Assembly (NCBI RefSeq): GCF_022347565.1
Contig: NZ_JAKRGH010000007.1
Location: forward strand, 62,001-126,000
Reading direction: 5' to 3'
DNA: 64,000 nucleotides
Source of the DNA: Vibrio sp. Of7-15
GTDB lineage: Bacteria; Pseudomonadota; Gammaproteobacteria; Enterobacterales; Vibrionaceae
Part shown: piece by piece, positions 60,869 to 64,000 of the stretch
How positions within the stretch are numbered: position 1 is the stretch's first letter
How the letters are laid out: each line of letters opens with the position of its first letter
Made by a program: the position numbers and the translations under genes
Notes under the pieces: generated by a model
Told to the model about the DNA's origin: nothing
Databases searched by the model: none
The model's input: only the letters and a program-made list of their open reading frames with translations

Positions 60869-62281
60869 ATGACAACAACGGTATCTAACACCGTCCCTGA
60901 AACTGCGCCAGAAAAAGAGGTAAATCATCCGTTTTTATCTTTAGTTATCATGGTGATTATTGCAGCAGTAGCAAGCTATTTTATTCCTGCTGGCCAGTTT
61001 GAACGTGTGGTACTTGATGGTCGAACTGTTATAGACCCAGATAGCTATTCTCGTTTGGCAAGTAACCCGACAACCTTAATGTCTTTTTTCGAATCATTTT
61101 TTAAAGGTTTTAAGTCGGCTGCTGGAGTAATGGGAGTGGTGCTGTTCGTTGGTGGTGCGTTTGGCATTATTAAGCGAATGGGCATTTTAGATGCGGCAGT
61201 GTACACATTAACAAGCAAGTTAAAAAAGCAAGGCTTGTACGTTATTGCACCGGTGATCATGGTTGCGATCTTTTTTAATGTGACTTTCACGGGCATGCGT
61301 GAGCTTGACGTTATTTTCATCTCTTTGATGATCCCGATTTGTATTAAGCTAGGCTACGATGCCATTACGGCATTAGGTGTGGTTTTGCTTGCCAGTTGTG
61401 CGGGCTTTGCCGCGGCGTTAGCAAATCCATTCTTTACGGGTATTGCTCATACTATTGCTGAGTTACCGTTGTACTCAGGTATGTGGTATCGCTTTATTTG
61501 CGGCATGCTGATGCTGTTAACGGGGGCTATTTTTGTTCTGCGTTATGCTAATAAGGTAAAAGCAGATCCAACCAAAAGTTTGCTGCATGGCACGGGCTAT
61601 CACTACGATGTGAACTTGGAAGTAAAAACCTTAAACACAAGAGAAAAGCTAGCGGGCTTATCTTTCTTAGTGATTTTTGGCTACATGATTTTTGGTACGT
61701 TAACTCAAGGTTTCGGCTTTACTGAGATCGCAGGTTGCTTTATGGCCATGGCGATTATCCCTGGTTTAGTCGGTGGTTTATCGCCAAATAAAATCTGTGA
61801 TTACTGGACCAAAGGGTGTAACGACGTTTTAGTTGCAGTGTTGATTATTTTCTTTGCTCGCTCTGTTCTGACGATCATGGAAGAAGCACACATTGTTGAC
61901 TCCATTATCTACTACTTAGCGCAAATTATTTCAGGTAGCTCTCAGTTAGTTGCTGCTGCTGGAATTTACCTGTCTCAGGCTGCAATCAACCTGTTTATCC
62001 CTTCGGGCAGTGGCCAGGCGGTGATCACCATGCCAATCATTATTCCTTTGGCGGATGTGGGTGATGTGACGCGTCAAGTGGCGGCTTTAGCTTCTCAGCT
62101 TGGTGATGGTATCTCTAACTACATTTACCCTACGAACGGTGGGTTACTGGCGGTGTTAGCGATTGCGAAAGTGCCTTATACCAAGTGGGTGAGGTTTTTC
62201 TTGCCGCTGTTCTTGTTCTGGTCGGTAGGTGCGTTAATTGCAGTTGTTATCGCCCAGCTAATTCAGTTAGGCCCTTTCTAA
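60869..62281 (+). CDS. yfcC: YfcC-family transporter
   Basis: A 470-residue membrane protein with about 12 hydrophobic helices, matching the YfcC / C4-dicarboxylate-arginine antiporter-like group. Conserved segments include FFNVTFTGMRELDVIF, INLFIPSGSGQAVITMP and LGDGISNYIYPTNGG. The N-terminal 20 residues are a soluble tail. YfcC proteins are often annotated as basic amino acid antiporters, but the substrate is not settled. GAGGA precedes the ATG. A long structured leader lies upstream. Confidence 0.86.
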   Translation: MTTTVSNTVPETAPEKEVNHPFLSLVIMVIIAAVASYFIPAGQFERVVLDGRTVIDPDSYSRLASNPTTLMSFFESFFKGFKSAAGVMGVVLFVGGAFGIIKRMGILDAAVYTLTSKLKKQGLYVIAPVIMVAIFFNVTFTGMRELDVIFISLMIPICIKLGYDAITALGVVLLASCAGFAAALANPFFTGIAHTIAELPLYSGMWYRFICGMLMLLTGAIFVLRYANKVKADPTKSLLHGTGYHYDVNLEVKTLNTREKLAGLSFLVIFGYMIFGTLTQGFGFTEIAGCFMAMAIIPGLVGGLSPNKICDYWTKGCNDVLVAVLIIFFARSVLTIMEEAHIVDSIIYYLAQIISGSSQLVAAAGIYLSQAAINLFIPSGSGQAVITMPIIIPLADVGDVTRQVAALASQLGDGISNYIYPTNGGLLAVLAIAKVPYTKWVRFFLPLFLFWSVGALIAVVIAQLIQLGPF

Positions 62282-62311
62282 GCTGTTAATCTGCTTCATC
62301 GTTGTATTTTT

Positions 62312-62365
62312 GCCAGCCAAGTAATTATTCCGATTTTAGGTTAAGTAATTACGGCTGGCTTTTTC
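62312..62365 (+). terminator. Intrinsic terminator after yfcC
   Basis: GCCAGCC-AA-GTAATTA (62312-62327) pairs with TAATTAC-GGCTGGC (62346-62359) with a two-base bulge, followed by TTTTTC. A strong stem with a U-run. Confidence 0.8.
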
Positions 62366-62510
62366 ATAAATAAAATCAGTGCTTTTTCATTATCATCCGA
62401 AGATGAACTGAATATGAAAACCCTCCTCAGCATCAATTCAGCGTCATAAATTTAAGATAACTTCATTATCAACGAGCTCATAAAGAGCCGTCACCGAAAT
62501 GGAGCTTATT

Positions 62511-63242
62511 ATGACCAGTCCAATCAGCGTTGTTGTTATTGCTTTAAATGAAGAAGAAACCATTGGACATTTATTGAATGATTTAAAAGCTCAGACTTAT
62601 ACAGAGTTTGAGGTGCTACTAGTAGACAGTAACAGTGATGATAAAACCGTAGAGATAGCCACAGAGATTGGCTCAGAACTGCCCGCTTTTAAAGTGATAG
62701 AAATGGAAGAGCGTGGAGCCAGCTTGGGTCGCAATGTCGGGGCTGAACATGCTACTCACGAAAGACTGGTTTTCCTTGATTCTGATGTGCGCATCGGTCC
62801 GGATTTTTTAGCGCAAGCGATTTCAGCGTTAGATAAAACAGGGCTTAAAGTCGCGGGAGGGCGGATGAATTCGACGGCGCCTGAATCTAAAATCCGCTGG
62901 GGTATTAAGTCTTTTGATATGGGAATGATGGCAAGTCAGTTTGTTTTCCCAACTGCGGTTGGCGCGTGCATCTTTAGTACGAAAACAGTGCACCAAGACA
63001 TTGGTGGGTTTAATACAGCGATTAAATTATGTGAAGATTGTGATTATGTAAAACGAGCGAGTCGTAGCTATCGTTTCCGCATGATCCCAGTCTTTTTTGA
63101 ATTTGATGCTCGTCGCTTACGCCAAGATGGTGTTGTCAAAACAGGGTTTACGTACCTAAAAGCAAACACCTTTCGCTTGTTTTTTGGAGAATTAGAAAGT
63201 GATCAAATTCGTTATGAATTCGGCCACTATAAAAAGGCGTAA
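62511..63242 (+). CDS. Family 2 glycosyltransferase
   Basis: A 243-residue GT-A fold glycosyltransferase. ALNEEETIGHLL at the N-terminus, then VDSNSDDKTVEIA and the DxD-like LVFLDSDVRIGP are the expected nucleotide-sugar and metal-binding segments. EDCDYVKRA is the likely catalytic-base region. There is no membrane helix. ATG 62511 is chosen because GGAG lies seven bases upstream; ATG 62499 is in frame. A DedA-family gene follows after two bases, so both may serve envelope synthesis. Confidence 0.85.
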   Translation: MTSPISVVVIALNEEETIGHLLNDLKAQTYTEFEVLLVDSNSDDKTVEIATEIGSELPAFKVIEMEERGASLGRNVGAEHATHERLVFLDSDVRIGPDFLAQAISALDKTGLKVAGGRMNSTAPESKIRWGIKSFDMGMMASQFVFPTAVGACIFSTKTVHQDIGGFNTAIKLCEDCDYVKRASRSYRFRMIPVFFEFDARRLRQDGVVKTGFTYLKANTFRLFFGELESDQIRYEFGHYKKA

Positions 63243-63244
63243 TC

Positions 63245-64000
63245 ATGAATATTGAAGCTTGGCTATCATTCTTGCATTCTCCGTGGCTTTTGGCCCTATT
63301 GTTTGGTGGGGCCATGGCAGATGCAATCATTGGTGTCGGCTTCTTTATTTATGGTGAAGTATTTTTCTTATTGGGAGGCTATGCCATCGCATCAGGACAC
63401 GGTTATTGGATCGTGCTTTTGCTTTGGAGTGGTGCATGGGCGGGTGATTTACTCAGTTACTGGCTTGGGCACAAGTACGGGAAGTCGTTATTGTATGGGC
63501 GGCTTAAAAAATCTAAGCGCTTGAGAGCGAATTATCGTAAAGCCCGTTCCCAGCTACATCAACGTCAAAAGTTCGCTATTTTTTCAGCCCGGTTATTAGG
63601 ACCACTATCTTGGGTGATGCCTTTTATTGCAGGCGTGGCCAAAGTTCAGCCGAGAACGTTCATTCTTTATAGCGGTATTGGCGTGTTAATTGGCACAACC
63701 CAATTTATTGTTGCCGGGTATTTGTTACACCAAGGGATTTCCATGTTTGATAATATTCTTTTGATTGTGCGTGAGTATCAGTATGTTGTTATCGCAAGCC
63801 TGATTGCGGTGATCGTAAGTGGGTGGTTGATTAAGAACCACCTAAGGACTCAAAGGAAAGAAGGGAAAATTAAACTTGCCTCTAAAGTTACCACAGTTTG
63901 GCTAGTGTCATTTATTACGATGAACTACAGCTACTTTTTTGTGAGTAATGCTCATGCTACAAGCCCTAAACAGCAAATACAGCCACTTCAATTAGATGCT
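63245..64000 (+). CDS. DedA/VTT-family membrane protein, truncated at the window end
   Basis: The reading frame begins at ATG 63245, two bases after the glycosyltransferase stop, and remains open to the end (252 codons). The first 200 residues match the DedA/VTT (SNARE-associated) family: FFIYGEVFFLLGGYAIASG, WLGHKYGKSLLYG, then FSARLLGPLSWVMPFIAG, with several hydrophobic helices. Such proteins are flippases or transporters for undecaprenyl phosphate or similar lipids. After about residue 200 a further helix and an ATSPKQQIQP region start another part that runs out of the window, so the full protein is longer than the usual DedA. Confidence 0.8.
   Translation, partial: MNIEAWLSFLHSPWLLALLFGGAMADAIIGVGFFIYGEVFFLLGGYAIASGHGYWIVLLLWSGAWAGDLLSYWLGHKYGKSLLYGRLKKSKRLRANYRKARSQLHQRQKFAIFSARLLGPLSWVMPFIAGVAKVQPRTFILYSGIGVLIGTTQFIVAGYLLHQGISMFDNILLIVREYQYVVIASLIAVIVSGWLIKNHLRTQRKEGKIKLASKVTTVWLVSFITMNYSYFFVSNAHATSPKQQIQPLQLDA

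Noticed and set aside
60669-60872. 67-codon frame as a coding gene
   Set aside because: GTG start without a ribosome site and no recognisable protein. Its stop overlaps the yfcC start, so it is kept only as a possible leader frame.

Overview
The window looks like chromosomal DNA of a marine gammaproteobacterium, most probably of the Vibrionaceae. The evidence is the moderate-to-low GC, a polyamine-sensing NspS/MbaA-like gene pair, a secreted trypsin-like protease with a GlyGly-CTERM tail, a DUF2753-like protein, and many c-di-GMP enzymes. No rRNA, tRNA, IS element, prophage or CRISPR array was seen. The species assignment is inference.

Layout. 1-5.4 kb holds small unrelated genes, nearly all on the + strand: Nudix hydrolase, lipocalin, NIPSNAP, HNH nuclease, membrane protein, GNAT, methyltransferase, then an SDR on the - strand. 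5.6-9.1 kb has PhnA, a secreted hypothetical, the BaeS/BaeR envelope-stress two-component system and a small membrane protein. 9.4-14.7 kb has a THxN-type PEP-CTERM protein facing a three-gene MBOAT / SGNH-like / lipoprotein operon. 14.8-25.7 kb has a CACHE-HAMP-GAF-HD-GYP protein, a TetR regulator with an alpha/beta hydrolase, the NspS-MbaA-like pair, a YbiB-like protein and a ROK kinase.

25.7-40.9 kb is a nitrate assimilation locus. A narK-type transporter and a PP2C phosphatase/Ser-Thr kinase fusion form one operon. cobA-nirB-nirD form a second, and nasA is divergent from it. Between these operons sits a same-strand signalling cassette (CHASE histidine kinase, single-domain response regulator, REC-GGDEF-EAL). 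I find sigma-54 promoter matches in front of narK, cobA and nasA, and NtrC-like palindromes upstream of them. This suggests nitrogen-limitation control.

40.9-64 kb has FKBP, a DsbA-like lipoprotein, a GAF-GGDEF-EAL (EVL variant), the GlyGly-CTERM protease, a YejF-like double ATPase with a DUF2753-like protein, FetAB, a NIT-domain GGDEF-EAL protein, a DNA methyltransferase with a zinc-ribbon partner, a periplasmic solute-binding protein, an OmpA-like lipoprotein, an aldehyde dehydrogenase, CtlX, an acyltransferase-3, a YfcC transporter, a GT2 glycosyltransferase and a truncated DedA-family protein.

Five large c-di-GMP enzymes lie in this one window. Their sensor parts suggest inputs such as polyamines and nitrate/nitrite, so nitrogen status and biofilm signalling may be linked here. 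Two genes (PEP-CTERM and ctlX) have inverted repeats that would bury their Shine-Dalgarno sequences.
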